Origin: Lachnospiraceae bacterium
GTDB taxonomy: Bacteria > Bacillota > Clostridia > Lachnospirales > Lachnospiraceae
NCBI GenBank assembly: GCA_016280395.1
Contig: JAEEGQ010000076.1
Location: forward strand, 1 to 38,270
Direction of reading: 5' to 3'
Length of the DNA stretch: 38,270 bases
A program made the translations under genes and the position numbers. This document shows, in pieces, positions 6,131 to 14,669 of the stretch (position 1 is the first letter of the stretch; every line of letters begins with the position of its first letter). The notes under the pieces were generated by a model. That model was not told the origin of the DNA. It did no database searches and was given only the letters and a program-made list of their open reading frames with translations.

Positions 6131-7879
6131 ATGGGTTTATCCAAATACGGTAACTATGACAGACACCCGGTAAAGGTCTTTGAGGGGCTTCCGGGGGAAG
6201 CGGCGGAAGGGTCTGAGGATGTCATTTCCAAGCTTCGGGCTGCTCTCGGTTCTGTCAATAAAACAAAAAAGATACTTTGCTTTGACTATTATCCCGGGGT
6301 AACAAAGGAAACGCTTTTTGCGCTTGCAAAAGGGCTGTCTTACGATGCGCTGATAGATATGGACGAGGCAGCAAAAAGCGAGGAAGAACTTGAAAACGAG
6401 TTCAGGGACTTTATAACGGACGACAGGGTCTTTGGAGTGATGTGTCACAAAAACGTTGATTCGCTCTATTCGGAGGAAAAGCTCAAGGCCCTTAAAGAAA
6501 AGCTTGAAAGCATAACGGTGGGAACCGTGGTGGTGATCGGCTTCGGAACGAGGCTTTTGACACGAGGGGATGTCAATGTGTACTGCAGCATCACAAGATG
6601 GGAGATACAGCTGAGGTACAGGAAAGGCATGCCAAACTGGAACCATACGAATTACGGCATGCCGCCGCTTGAAAAGTACAAGAGAGGCTTTTTTATCGGC
6701 TACAGGATGGCCGACCGGTACAAAAAGGCTTATATCGATGACGTCGACTTTATCCTTGAGACAGAGGATGACAATACTCCCAAGCTTATCGGTAAAAGAG
6801 CCTATGACGCGGTGATGGGGAGGTTTTCAAAGGAACCCTTCAGAACGGAGCCATATTTTGACCCGGGAGTCTGGGGTGGCACATGGATGCGTGACAATTT
6901 CGGGCTTGACAAAGATCAGCCTAATTTCGCCTGGAGCTTTGACGGCGTTCCTGAGGAAAATGCGATAAATGCAAGGATCGACGGGGTCACGGTAAAACTC
7001 CCGTCTGTCGATGTTGTTTTCAAACACCCGGTGAGTCTCCTCGGAAACCGTGTTCATGCAAGGTTCGGAACGGAGTTCCCGATAAGATTTGACATGCTTG
7101 ACACTGTGGGAGGCGGAAATCTGTCGCTTCAGGTCCACCCGCTCACGGAGTATATCCAGGACACCTTCGGGATGCATTATACACAGGATGAGAGCTATTA
7201 CATCCTTGACACAAAGGATGAGGAAGGCGGCTTTGTCTATCTGGGACTGCAAAAGGACGTCGATAGGCAAAAGATGGCGGAAGACTTAAGAAACTCCTCA
7301 AAGGGAGAGTATCCTTTCCCTGCGGAAAATTATGTTAACAAAGTGCCTGTAAAAAAGCACGATCATGTGCTGATCCCCGCAGGAACGGTGCACTGCTCCG
7401 GGCGTGATGTGATGGTGCTTGAGATAAGCGCGACGCCGTACATTTTTACCTTTAAGCTCTGGGACTGGGGAAGAGTGGGACTTGACGGCAGACCGCGCCC
7501 GATACATGTGGAGCACGGCCTTAAGAATATCCGTTTTGAGCGCGATACGGATTTTGTCTGCAACGAACTTGTGCATATGGAACGCACACTTTTTGAGGCG
7601 GACGGCGTGAAGGTCGAAAGGACAGGGCTTCACGAAAGAGAATTCATCGACACCGTGAGGTATACTCTTGAAAAGCCTCTCGAAGTGGAGATGAGGGACA
7701 CAGTGCACGTCATGAACCTGGTGGACGGAAGAGCGGCCGTGATAGAGAGCACGGATGGAAGTTTTGCGCCTTTTGAAGTGCATTACGCGGAGACAGTGAT
7801 AGTTCCTGCGAGCGTAGGAAAGTACCGCATCGTTCCGGACGACGCATCCGTAAAGATGATAGTGGCTTCTGTAGCCTGA
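6131..7879 (+). CDS. manA: Class I mannose-6-phosphate isomerase, long form with N-terminal kinase-like region
   Basis: 582 residues, against about 300-400 for the common enzyme. The C-terminal part (from about residue 235) carries the type I zinc site: Q334 and H336 in LSLQVHP, E354 in DESYY, H421 in PAGTVHCSG, followed by FTFKLWDWGRVGLDGRPRPIHVEHG, which resembles the substrate-side segment of PMI. The first 230 residues are not PMI; strands such as KILCFDYYPGV and TVVVIGFGTRLL with RWEIQLRYRKG resemble a degenerate nucleotide-kinase fold, an arrangement I recognise from other bacterial long-form PMIs. The ATG at 6131 follows GGAGG by 5 bp; a TTG at 6119 is less likely. It would convert mannose-6-phosphate to fructose-6-phosphate, completing catabolism of mannose phosphorylated by the ROK kinase. 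The role of the N-terminal region is unknown. Confidence 0.88.
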   Translation: MGLSKYGNYDRHPVKVFEGLPGEAAEGSEDVISKLRAALGSVNKTKKILCFDYYPGVTKETLFALAKGLSYDALIDMDEAAKSEEELENEFRDFITDDRVFGVMCHKNVDSLYSEEKLKALKEKLESITVGTVVVIGFGTRLLTRGDVNVYCSITRWEIQLRYRKGMPNWNHTNYGMPPLEKYKRGFFIGYRMADRYKKAYIDDVDFILETEDDNTPKLIGKRAYDAVMGRFSKEPFRTEPYFDPGVWGGTWMRDNFGLDKDQPNFAWSFDGVPEENAINARIDGVTVKLPSVDVVFKHPVSLLGNRVHARFGTEFPIRFDMLDTVGGGNLSLQVHPLTEYIQDTFGMHYTQDESYYILDTKDEEGGFVYLGLQKDVDRQKMAEDLRNSSKGEYPFPAENYVNKVPVKKHDHVLIPAGTVHCSGRDVMVLEISATPYIFTFKLWDWGRVGLDGRPRPIHVEHGLKNIRFERDTDFVCNELVHMERTLFEADGVKVERTGLHEREFIDTVRYTLEKPLEVEMRDTVHVMNLVDGRAAVIESTDGSFAPFEVHYAETVIVPASVGKYRIVPDDASVKMIVASVA

Positions 7880-7893
7880 AATGAGGGGGAAAT

Positions 7894-9960
7894 ATGGATC
7901 ACAAAGCAGTTAAAAAAGTACATGTTGTATTTAAGACGCATCTGGATATCGGTTTTACGGGGATCGGGAGGGATGTCCTTGAAAAGTACAGAGGGACCTA
8001 CATCCCGAAGTCTGTCGATCTTGCATTGCGCCTTAACACTGAAACCGAAAAAACGTTCATCTGGACCGTGGGATCGTTTCTCATAAAGGACTCGCTTGAA
8101 AACGCATCCGCAGAGGACAGGGAGAAGCTTGAAAACGCGATCAGGAGGGGAGACATCTGCTGGCACGGGCTTTCCTTCACGACTCATACGGAGCTTCTTG
8201 ATGAGGAGCTTTTGGATTATGACCTTTCGGTGTCTGACGATCTTGACAGAAAATACGGAAAACACACCATTGCCGCAAAGATGACTGATGTGCCGGGGCA
8301 CACAAGAGCACTCGTAAAAGCCATGGCAAGGCACGGAAAAAAATATCTCCATATCGGCGTAAATCCGTCTTCGATGGTGCCCGGTGTTCCCGATACTTTC
8401 CGCTGGAAGAGCGGGGAAGACGAGATCATTGTGCAGTATTCCTATGTTTACGGCGCGCCCTGCTATGTGGACGGAATGGATGAAGTGCTTGAGTTTGCAC
8501 ACACCGGTGACAATCTGGGGCCGCAGGAACCTTCTGTGATCGAGTCCGAGATGGCAAGGATACAGAAACTCTATCCCAATGCAAAGATCGTCGCATCGAC
8601 CATGGATGAGTACGCCGCTTCGCTTTTACGTGAAAAAGACAGGCTTCCCGTTATCGAGGAGGAGATCGGTGACACATGGATCCACGGGATAGCGTCGGAT
8701 CCTCTTAAGGTGAGCCGTTACAGGGAGCTCATAAGGCTTAAGAACATATGGCAAAAAGAGGGAAAAATCGACAGAGATTCAAAGCAGTACAAGGACTTTT
8801 TGCAGAACCTTCTTCTTGTCGCCGAGCATACGTGGGGGCTTGATTACAAGAAATTCCTCATGGATTTCACAAACTGGGAAAAGAAGGATTTTGATCTTGC
8901 CCGCAAAAACGACAGGACGGATCTTGACATGATAACGAACAGGAATGCCAACATGAGAGGCGTGCTCCTTTCGGATATCGAAAAATACAGGAACGGAGAT
9001 ACCACGGGTTCCTACAGCTTTTACGAGAGTTCACACAAGGAACAGATGGATTATGTGTACAAGGCTGTAGAGGCACTTCCCGCGGACCTTAAAAAAGAGG
9101 CAGCGGCTGCGTTAGAAGCACTTGATGAGACCGATCACGCTTTTTCAAAGGACTGCCGCGGAACAGAAGTCTCGCCTTACGAACACCTGCATATCGGAAA
9201 TTATGAAGTGGCTTTCGGGGGATACGGAGAGATCGTATATCTTTCAAAGAACGGATTAAAGCACATCACGGACGGCGTGTTCGGAAGGCTCGGCTATACT
9301 ACGTTCAACGCAAGGGACTGCGTCGACAATTACTATTCCTACAACAGGGATTTCCGCCTTAACCAATGCTGGTCCGAGGGGGATTTTTCAAAGCCGGGAC
9401 TGGAGTTTGTGGAAGGACTGGAGCACAGAGACTACGAATTTGGCCTCAGACGTTTGGCCGCAGCGGGAAACAAGGTGTACATAAGAGTCAGGGGAAACGA
9501 AAGAGCCTGTGAGGAATACGGCTGCCCGAGAGACGGATATATCACATACGAGTTTATGGATGACAAGATCCTGTGCCGCTTACGCCTTACAGAGAAAGAC
9601 GCAAACAGGATGCCGGAAGCCGTCTGGTTTGATATGCGCTTTGACGTTGAAAATCCTTACAGATGGAGGATGAAAAAGATCGGAGAGCATGTCGATCCGA
9701 TGGATGTCCTTAAAGGCGGGAACAGGATGCAACACTGCGTCGAAGAAATGGATTATACAGGAGCTGACGGACACATAAGCGTGAAGAACATCCATGCGCC
9801 GCTCATTTCCGTAGGGGGACGCGCGCTTTACGGAGACTACAGGGAGATCCGCGATGTGAAGAACGGCTTCTCATATTGCCTTTTCAACAACAAATGGGGC
9901 ACCAATTTCAAAATGTGGTGCGAGGACGACATGACCTTTGATTTTGAGATAGAGATATAA
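7894..9960 (+). CDS. DUF5054-type protein, distant GH38 alpha-mannosidase relative
   Basis: 688-residue cytoplasmic protein without signal peptide. The N-terminus KVHVVFKTHLDIGFTGIG is the DUF5054 version of the GH38 HxD motif. All four GH38 metal positions seem to have counterparts: H16 and D18 (THLD), D132 in MTDVPGHTRALV, which aligns with the GH38 nucleophile in D-x-F/P-G-H/Y, and H312 in AEHTWG. After about residue 430 the sequence becomes beta-rich, as expected for the GH38 C-terminal sandwich domains. Family-level knowledge is thin: DUF5054 has no settled activity that I know of. Placed between phosphomannose isomerase and a GH76 mannanase, an alpha-mannosidase-like activity is reasonable. 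The ATG has AGGGGG upstream and lies 14 bp after the previous gene. It could also be a lyase-like or non-mannose glycosidase. Confidence 0.78.
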   Translation: MDHKAVKKVHVVFKTHLDIGFTGIGRDVLEKYRGTYIPKSVDLALRLNTETEKTFIWTVGSFLIKDSLENASAEDREKLENAIRRGDICWHGLSFTTHTELLDEELLDYDLSVSDDLDRKYGKHTIAAKMTDVPGHTRALVKAMARHGKKYLHIGVNPSSMVPGVPDTFRWKSGEDEIIVQYSYVYGAPCYVDGMDEVLEFAHTGDNLGPQEPSVIESEMARIQKLYPNAKIVASTMDEYAASLLREKDRLPVIEEEIGDTWIHGIASDPLKVSRYRELIRLKNIWQKEGKIDRDSKQYKDFLQNLLLVAEHTWGLDYKKFLMDFTNWEKKDFDLARKNDRTDLDMITNRNANMRGVLLSDIEKYRNGDTTGSYSFYESSHKEQMDYVYKAVEALPADLKKEAAAALEALDETDHAFSKDCRGTEVSPYEHLHIGNYEVAFGGYGEIVYLSKNGLKHITDGVFGRLGYTTFNARDCVDNYYSYNRDFRLNQCWSEGDFSKPGLEFVEGLEHRDYEFGLRRLAAAGNKVYIRVRGNERACEEYGCPRDGYITYEFMDDKILCRLRLTEKDANRMPEAVWFDMRFDVENPYRWRMKKIGEHVDPMDVLKGGNRMQHCVEEMDYTGADGHISVKNIHAPLISVGGRALYGDYREIRDVKNGFSYCLFNNKWGTNFKMWCEDDMTFDFEIEI

Positions 9961-9971
9961 GAGGGGGAAAC

Positions 9972-11318
9972 ATGAAAAAAAGAAAAAGCAGGGCTTTGTG
10001 CCTGTTTCTGGCGTGCCTTGTGCTTGCGGGATGCGGGAGCACAAAGGACACGGGGAGTGAAAACGGCGGAAAGGCTGAGCCCACTGCAGCCGCTGAGCCG
10101 GCAGTGACCGCGGAAGCAAAAGAACCCACGGCAACACCCGCGCCCACGGCGACGCCTGAGCCCACAGCGGCCGAAACACCTGTTGAGGAGGTAAACATGA
10201 AGGATTACGGTGACAAATATATCAATGTCGGGATGCAGCTGCTTGACGAGACCATTCGCAAATATTACAACAAAAAAACGGGGTCACTCAAGACATCCCT
10301 CATAAATGATGCGGAGGCTACGCTCTGGCCCTTTGCGTCTTTCCTTGAGGCACTTTCCGAGAGCCTTATGAGAGACCCGGAAAACGAGGAACTGCGCGAA
10401 GTATATAAGAGCGCGCTTGACATAGGTCTTCAGGGGTACCGCGTGGAAAACGCGACTATCAAAGCGCCTGCGGGAACATTTCCCGGACAGCTCTATTTCA
10501 ATGCAGGATGGCACACGGCAGGAGACTACTATTATGACGACAATGCCTGGATTTGTTTCCAGCTCTTTACGGCCTATGACCTTCTCGGAGACCGGAAATA
10601 TCTTGACGACGCGCTGAAGCTCCTTGAGTTTTTCTGGACGGGGTATGACACAGAAGTGCTCGGAGGCGGAGTCTACTGGGATAAGACCTACGGAAAAGGA
10701 AAAGGTATATGCACAAATGCTCCCATCACCATCTGCTATCTCATCGGATATCAGAAGACCGGAGAGCAGGAATATCTCGACAGGGCGCTGAACCTTTACA
10801 ACTGGATGATAAACAGCCCTCTGATGACGCAGGACTGGACCATTCACGCGGGCTTTACCGAGGACGGAAAGGTCGACAACTGGATCGCGGCGTACGATCA
10901 GGGAACACTTATCTACGCCACATCGCTCCTCTATGAGATAACTGGAGACAGCACATATCTCACAAACGCGGGAAAGATCGCCATGGGCGCCTCCAAGCTC
11001 ATTTTCAAAAAGCAGGGCGATTCCTATGTCATGAAGGGAAACCCGATATTTAAGACATGGTGCATCGGATGGGCCATAAGAGGAATGGAAAAATACTATG
11101 CCACCTGCAATGTCAGGACGCACACCTTTATGGAGCACATGTACGAGGTGCTTGATGTGAACATGACCACAAAGAATGCGGCGGGGCAGTACGATCCGTT
11201 TTTCTCGACGGGCGACTGGTGGGACCAGCCCGGATATGACACAGATGTCATCCAGCCCTCGGGAATGTGCGTGATCTACACTCTGTCCGGTGATCTTCAC
11301 AAACAGGACGCAAAATAA
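9972..11318 (+). CDS. GH76 endo-alpha-1,6-mannanase, surface lipoprotein
   Basis: 448 residues. An N-terminal lipoprotein signal ends in the lipobox LAGC (Cys21), followed by a Pro/Thr/Ala/Glu-rich linker to about residue 72, then an alpha/alpha-barrel of GH76 size. The signature is YYYDDNAW with the two catalytic aspartates D189 and D190 in tandem, as in bacterial Aman6-type enzymes; further barrel segments include AAYDQGTLIYATSLLYEITGD. GH76 enzymes hydrolyse alpha-1,6-mannan backbones such as that of yeast cell wall, with retention. Lipid anchoring places it on the outer face of the membrane. It is last in the kinase-PMI operon, 11 bp after the DUF5054 gene, and is followed by a strong terminator. 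It differs clearly from the second GH76 at 16135 in both linker and barrel. Confidence 0.93.
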   Translation: MKKRKSRALCLFLACLVLAGCGSTKDTGSENGGKAEPTAAAEPAVTAEAKEPTATPAPTATPEPTAAETPVEEVNMKDYGDKYINVGMQLLDETIRKYYNKKTGSLKTSLINDAEATLWPFASFLEALSESLMRDPENEELREVYKSALDIGLQGYRVENATIKAPAGTFPGQLYFNAGWHTAGDYYYDDNAWICFQLFTAYDLLGDRKYLDDALKLLEFFWTGYDTEVLGGGVYWDKTYGKGKGICTNAPITICYLIGYQKTGEQEYLDRALNLYNWMINSPLMTQDWTIHAGFTEDGKVDNWIAAYDQGTLIYATSLLYEITGDSTYLTNAGKIAMGASKLIFKKQGDSYVMKGNPIFKTWCIGWAIRGMEKYYATCNVRTHTFMEHMYEVLDVNMTTKNAAGQYDPFFSTGDWWDQPGYDTDVIQPSGMCVIYTLSGDLHKQDAK

Positions 11319-11342
11319 AAGGATCAAAGACCCGGAAATATG

Positions 11343-11370
11343 GCGGCTTCGTTCTGAGGCCGCTTTTTTT
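11343..11370 (+). terminator. Rho-independent terminator of the kinase-PMI-GH76 operon
   Basis: GCGGCTTC (11343-11350) pairs with GAGGCCGC (11356-11363), 8 bp including one G-U, around a 5-nt loop, followed directly by seven T (11364-11370). It begins 25 bp after the GH76 stop codon. This is a classic intrinsic terminator and separates the operon from the GH38-GH125 operon. Confidence 0.88.
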
Positions 11371-11406
11371 GCGCTCATGCGAGGCAGTATTATCGACAGG
11401 TTATAA

Positions 11407-11449
11407 ATGATATACCAAATATTTTAATTGACATAATAATATATATCGT
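11407..11449. promoter_or_regulatory. Operator half-sites at the GH38-GH125 promoter
   Basis: ATGATATA (11407-11414) equals the right arm of the locus inverted repeat and lies just upstream of the -35. TATATCGT (11442-11449) matches the left arm at 7 of 8 positions and sits against the -10, the same position the left arm takes at the 16081 promoter. Neither has a good partner at 10 bp, so this is a looser version of the site. AT-richness makes chance matches possible. Confidence 0.4.
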
Positions 11450-11456
11450 ATAATAT
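11428..11456 (+). promoter_or_regulatory. Strong sigma-A promoter of the GH38-GH125 operon
   Basis: A perfect TTGACA -35 (11428-11433), exactly 17 bp, and TAATAT -10 (11451-11456) give a near-consensus promoter. Transcription should begin near 11463, leaving a leader of about 55 nt with the ribosome binding site AAGGGGG before the ATG at 11517. Confidence 0.85.
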
Positions 11457-11516
11457 AAATGTACGGTCGAAAGACATGACAGACAAAATGAGAAACGGAT
11501 ACCAAGGGGGTACAAC

Positions 11517-14500
11517 ATGAAACTGATGCATTCTGAGTGGGAAGGAAGGCTGGATCACTGGATACATACTTTGAAAAAGGATCTTTACGAGCCTTTGGGA
11601 GAGCTCAGCTGGACATTTTTTACCGCAACGGGACAGATCCCGCCCTGCGACGCCGAAGCGCTTGCCGTAAATCCCGCAAAGGAAGGGATGACATGGGGAA
11701 GGAGCAGGGAATATGCGTGGTTCAAGTCGGAGTTTACATTGCCGGGTGAAGCCGAAGGGAAGAAGATAGTGCTTAATCTTGCTCCCGGCGGCGAGTCCAC
11801 GCTTTTTGTGAACGGGAAGTCATTTGGCACCTACAGGGCTTCATGGCTCGGCGTAAAGCATCAGTTTTATTCCGACAACATCGTTTCAGAATGCGCAAAG
11901 GCCGGAGAGCATTTTGACATCCTGATGGAAACATATACAGGGCATGACTTCCCTGAATCCGAACTCGGCGGATGCTGCACAGGTCCCGTGCTCCCCGGGC
12001 TCTATGAGCCTCAGGACAGAAGGAACAGGTGCACTCTCGGAAAATGCACCTACGGCATATGGAATGAAGAGGCCTATCAGCTCTATATGGACGTGATGAC
12101 CTTGAGAAGCCTTTTGAGAACGCTCGATCCCACGTCATTACGCGCGGCAAAGGTCGCGGAGGCTCTTGAGAGGTTTACGCTCACTGTTGACTTTGAGCAG
12201 GGAAAAGAAGAAAGACGGGCATGCTACATAAAGGCCCGCGAGGAGCTTAAAGGCGTCCTTCAGGCGATGAACGGAAGCACGATGCCCAAGCTTTACGCCA
12301 TGGGACACGCGCATCTGGATCTTGTGTGGCTCTGGCCGATAGACGAGACAAGAAGAAAAACGTCCCGCACCTTTGCCGCCCAGCTGCGTCTCCTGGAGCG
12401 TTACCCTGAATACAGGTTCATCCAGAGCCAGCCTGCCGAATATGAAATGTGCAGAAAATACTATCCTGAGCTTTTCCAAAGGATATTTGAAAAGATAAAA
12501 GACGGACAGTGGATAGCGGACGGCGCGATGTGGGTGGAGCCCGATACGAATATGAGCGGCGGAGAGGCGCTTGTGAGACAGCTCCTCTACGGAAAGAAGT
12601 ATTTCAGAGAAGTGCTCGGCGTGGAAAGCGAGACATTGTGGCTTCCCGATACGTTCGGATACAGCGCAGTGCTCCCGCAGCTCCTTAAAAAGGCCGGCGT
12701 CAAGTACCTTGTGACTCAGAAGATATTCTGGACCTACAACGAGGGCGAGGAATTCCCTTATCACTATTTCAAGTGGAGAGGCATGGACGGGTCCGAGATA
12801 ACGACGTTCCTTCCCACAAGCTACGGGTACGAGACCGATCCGCAGTCGCTAAACAGAGCATGGCGCGAGAGAAGGCAGCTTAAGGGTCTTGAGGGATTCC
12901 TCATTCCGTTCGGATATGGAGACGGAGGCGGCGGCCCTGCGAGGGACCATGTGGAATATGTTTTAAGACAAAAGGACCTCGAGGGCGGCGTAAAGGTTGA
13001 GATGTCCGACCCCGTGACGTTCTTTGAGGAGATGGAGGATCTCGGCGGCCCTAAGGAAACCTGGGACGGAGAACTTTATTTCACAGCTCACAGAGGTACA
13101 TATACATCACAGGCGAACATAAAGAAATTCAACCGCACCGCGGAAAAACTCTTAAGAGACTTTGAAATGTGGTATTCCCGCGCGGTGTCTTCAGGGAAGT
13201 TTGAAAGGATCCTTGACGACGAGGCCGAGGAGATGTGGAAAGTGCTCCTTACCTTCCAGTTTCATGATATCCTCCCCGGTTCGTCGATCAAAGAAGCCTA
13301 CGAGTATGTTGAAAAAGAGTTTGCAAAGCTCCTCAACAGGGTAAAAGAACACACCGGGAAAGTTCTTGCGGCTCTCACCGAAGGAGACGGGATAACGCTG
13401 TTCAATTCGCTTTCCGATCCGAGAAATGCGGTGATCACATTGCCTGAAGGCTTTGAAAACGGCGCGAGAACGCTTGAAGGAGAAACGGTGCCTTTTATAC
13501 GCACGGCGCACGGCACGGAAGCATATGTAAATGTGCCGGCTTACGGAAGTGTGAGCCTTATCCCGGAAAAGGCACAGGGTAGCGAAGCGGAACACAGTGT
13601 GACGGCCGAAAGTCAGGGAGGACTCACGATACTCCAAAACGACAAAGTGAAGGTGGTTTTAAACGAAAAGGGCGAGATCGTTTCGTATATCCTTTTTGAA
13701 AACGGAAGGGAATACGCGAAGGAGCCTATGAACAGGCTGAGACTCTATAAGAGCGTTCCGAGGCTTTTTGACGCATGGGATATAGATTCTAACTATGAAC
13801 TGCAGGAATGCGAGGGCGCTGTGCCTGTAAAGTGCGAGATCGTGCAGGATTCCGGCTTCAGGGCCGAAGTCAGGTTCACCGGAAAGATAGGAGTTTCAGA
13901 GTATACCGAAACGATATCTCTTGAAAAGGGCGACACCACAGTGCGCATCGACATGGATATTGACTGGAAGGAACTCCACAGAGTCCTTAAAGCTTCATTC
14001 CCTGTGAATGTCCGTGCCGTCGAGGGCGTAAACGAGATACAGTTCGGCTATGTAAAGCGCCCCACACATCGCTCAAGGCTTTCCGACAAAGACAGATTTG
14101 AGGTATGCAATCATCGTTACAGCGCACTGTTTGACGGCTCTCACGGCGCAGCGGTGCTTAATGACTGCAAATACGGTATAGGCATGAAGGATTCGGATCT
14201 TGAACTTACGCTCCTTACGGCAGCGGCATCTCCCGAGATGAGAGCGGACAACAAAGAGCACACGTTTTCCTACGGATTTACGGCATGGGACGGGACCTTT
14301 GAAAACAGCGGCATCGTAGGACAGGCGGCAAGATTCAATGTTCCCGTTTCGATATCGGAAGGACATGCGGCAAAAACAGAAGGCTTTGCTTCGTCGGACA
14401 AGGCGGTCGTACTTGAAACCGTAAAGACCTCCGACGACAGAAAGGGCGATATCGTGGTAAGGCTTTATGAAGCCTACGGCACATCGTGCAAGAGCACAGT

Positions 14501-14669
14501 GAAGATGCCCGTCTTTAACGGAAAGAAAGTATACATCTGCGATCTTTTGGAACATGAGGAAGAAGAGATCGGGACGAATGCGGATGAAGTCGTCCTGGAT
14601 TTTGCTCCGTTTGAGATAAAGACACTCAGAGTCAGAAATGAAGAAACACTTAAGGAGGACAGAACATGA
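11517..14669 (+). CDS. GH38 alpha-mannosidase, cytoplasmic
   Basis: 1050 residues, the usual length for bacterial and fungal-type GH38 enzymes. An N-terminal beta domain (about 1-250) precedes the seven-stranded barrel. Zinc-site residues are H266 and D268 in GHAHLDLVW, nucleophile D378 in LPDTFGYS, and H583 in FQFHDILPGSS. Other family motifs are WVEPDTNMSGGEALVRQ and PFGYGDGGGGP. Residues after about 650 form the C-terminal beta-sandwich domains. No signal peptide, so it acts on imported oligosaccharides, removing alpha-linked mannose (alpha-1,2, -1,3 or -1,6 cannot be told apart) with retention. AAGGGGG precedes the ATG. Its end overlaps the GH125 start by 4 bp (ATGA), so the two are translated together; the pair would trim side branches and then the alpha-1,6 backbone fragment. 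Confidence 0.96.
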   Translation: MKLMHSEWEGRLDHWIHTLKKDLYEPLGELSWTFFTATGQIPPCDAEALAVNPAKEGMTWGRSREYAWFKSEFTLPGEAEGKKIVLNLAPGGESTLFVNGKSFGTYRASWLGVKHQFYSDNIVSECAKAGEHFDILMETYTGHDFPESELGGCCTGPVLPGLYEPQDRRNRCTLGKCTYGIWNEEAYQLYMDVMTLRSLLRTLDPTSLRAAKVAEALERFTLTVDFEQGKEERRACYIKAREELKGVLQAMNGSTMPKLYAMGHAHLDLVWLWPIDETRRKTSRTFAAQLRLLERYPEYRFIQSQPAEYEMCRKYYPELFQRIFEKIKDGQWIADGAMWVEPDTNMSGGEALVRQLLYGKKYFREVLGVESETLWLPDTFGYSAVLPQLLKKAGVKYLVTQKIFWTYNEGEEFPYHYFKWRGMDGSEITTFLPTSYGYETDPQSLNRAWRERRQLKGLEGFLIPFGYGDGGGGPARDHVEYVLRQKDLEGGVKVEMSDPVTFFEEMEDLGGPKETWDGELYFTAHRGTYTSQANIKKFNRTAEKLLRDFEMWYSRAVSSGKFERILDDEAEEMWKVLLTFQFHDILPGSSIKEAYEYVEKEFAKLLNRVKEHTGKVLAALTEGDGITLFNSLSDPRNAVITLPEGFENGARTLEGETVPFIRTAHGTEAYVNVPAYGSVSLIPEKAQGSEAEHSVTAESQGGLTILQNDKVKVVLNEKGEIVSYILFENGREYAKEPMNRLRLYKSVPRLFDAWDIDSNYELQECEGAVPVKCEIVQDSGFRAEVRFTGKIGVSEYTETISLEKGDTTVRIDMDIDWKELHRVLKASFPVNVRAVEGVNEIQFGYVKRPTHRSRLSDKDRFEVCNHRYSALFDGSHGAAVLNDCKYGIGMKDSDLELTLLTAAASPEMRADNKEHTFSYGFTAWDGTFENSGIVGQAARFNVPVSISEGHAAKTEGFASSDKAVVLETVKTSDDRKGDIVVRLYEAYGTSCKSTVKMPVFNGKKVYICDLLEHEEEEIGTNADEVVLDFAPFEIKTLRVRNEETLKEDRT

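Noticed and set aside
7783-8502. 239-codon open frame on the minus strand
   Set aside because: Opposite the end of the PMI gene and the start of the DUF5054 gene, rich in His/Cys/Arg without domain pattern; crosses a real gene boundary.
10284-11378. 364-codon open frame on the minus strand
   Set aside because: It lies opposite the GH76 gene with its clear lipobox and DDNAW motif, has no ribosome binding site of note and no recognisable domain; it is a by-product of codon use in the real gene.
11341-11516. Possible small RNA or riboswitch between the GH76 and GH38 genes
   Set aside because: Besides the terminator, promoter and half-sites I see no conserved riboswitch core or second hairpin of note; the transcribed leader is only about 55 nt.
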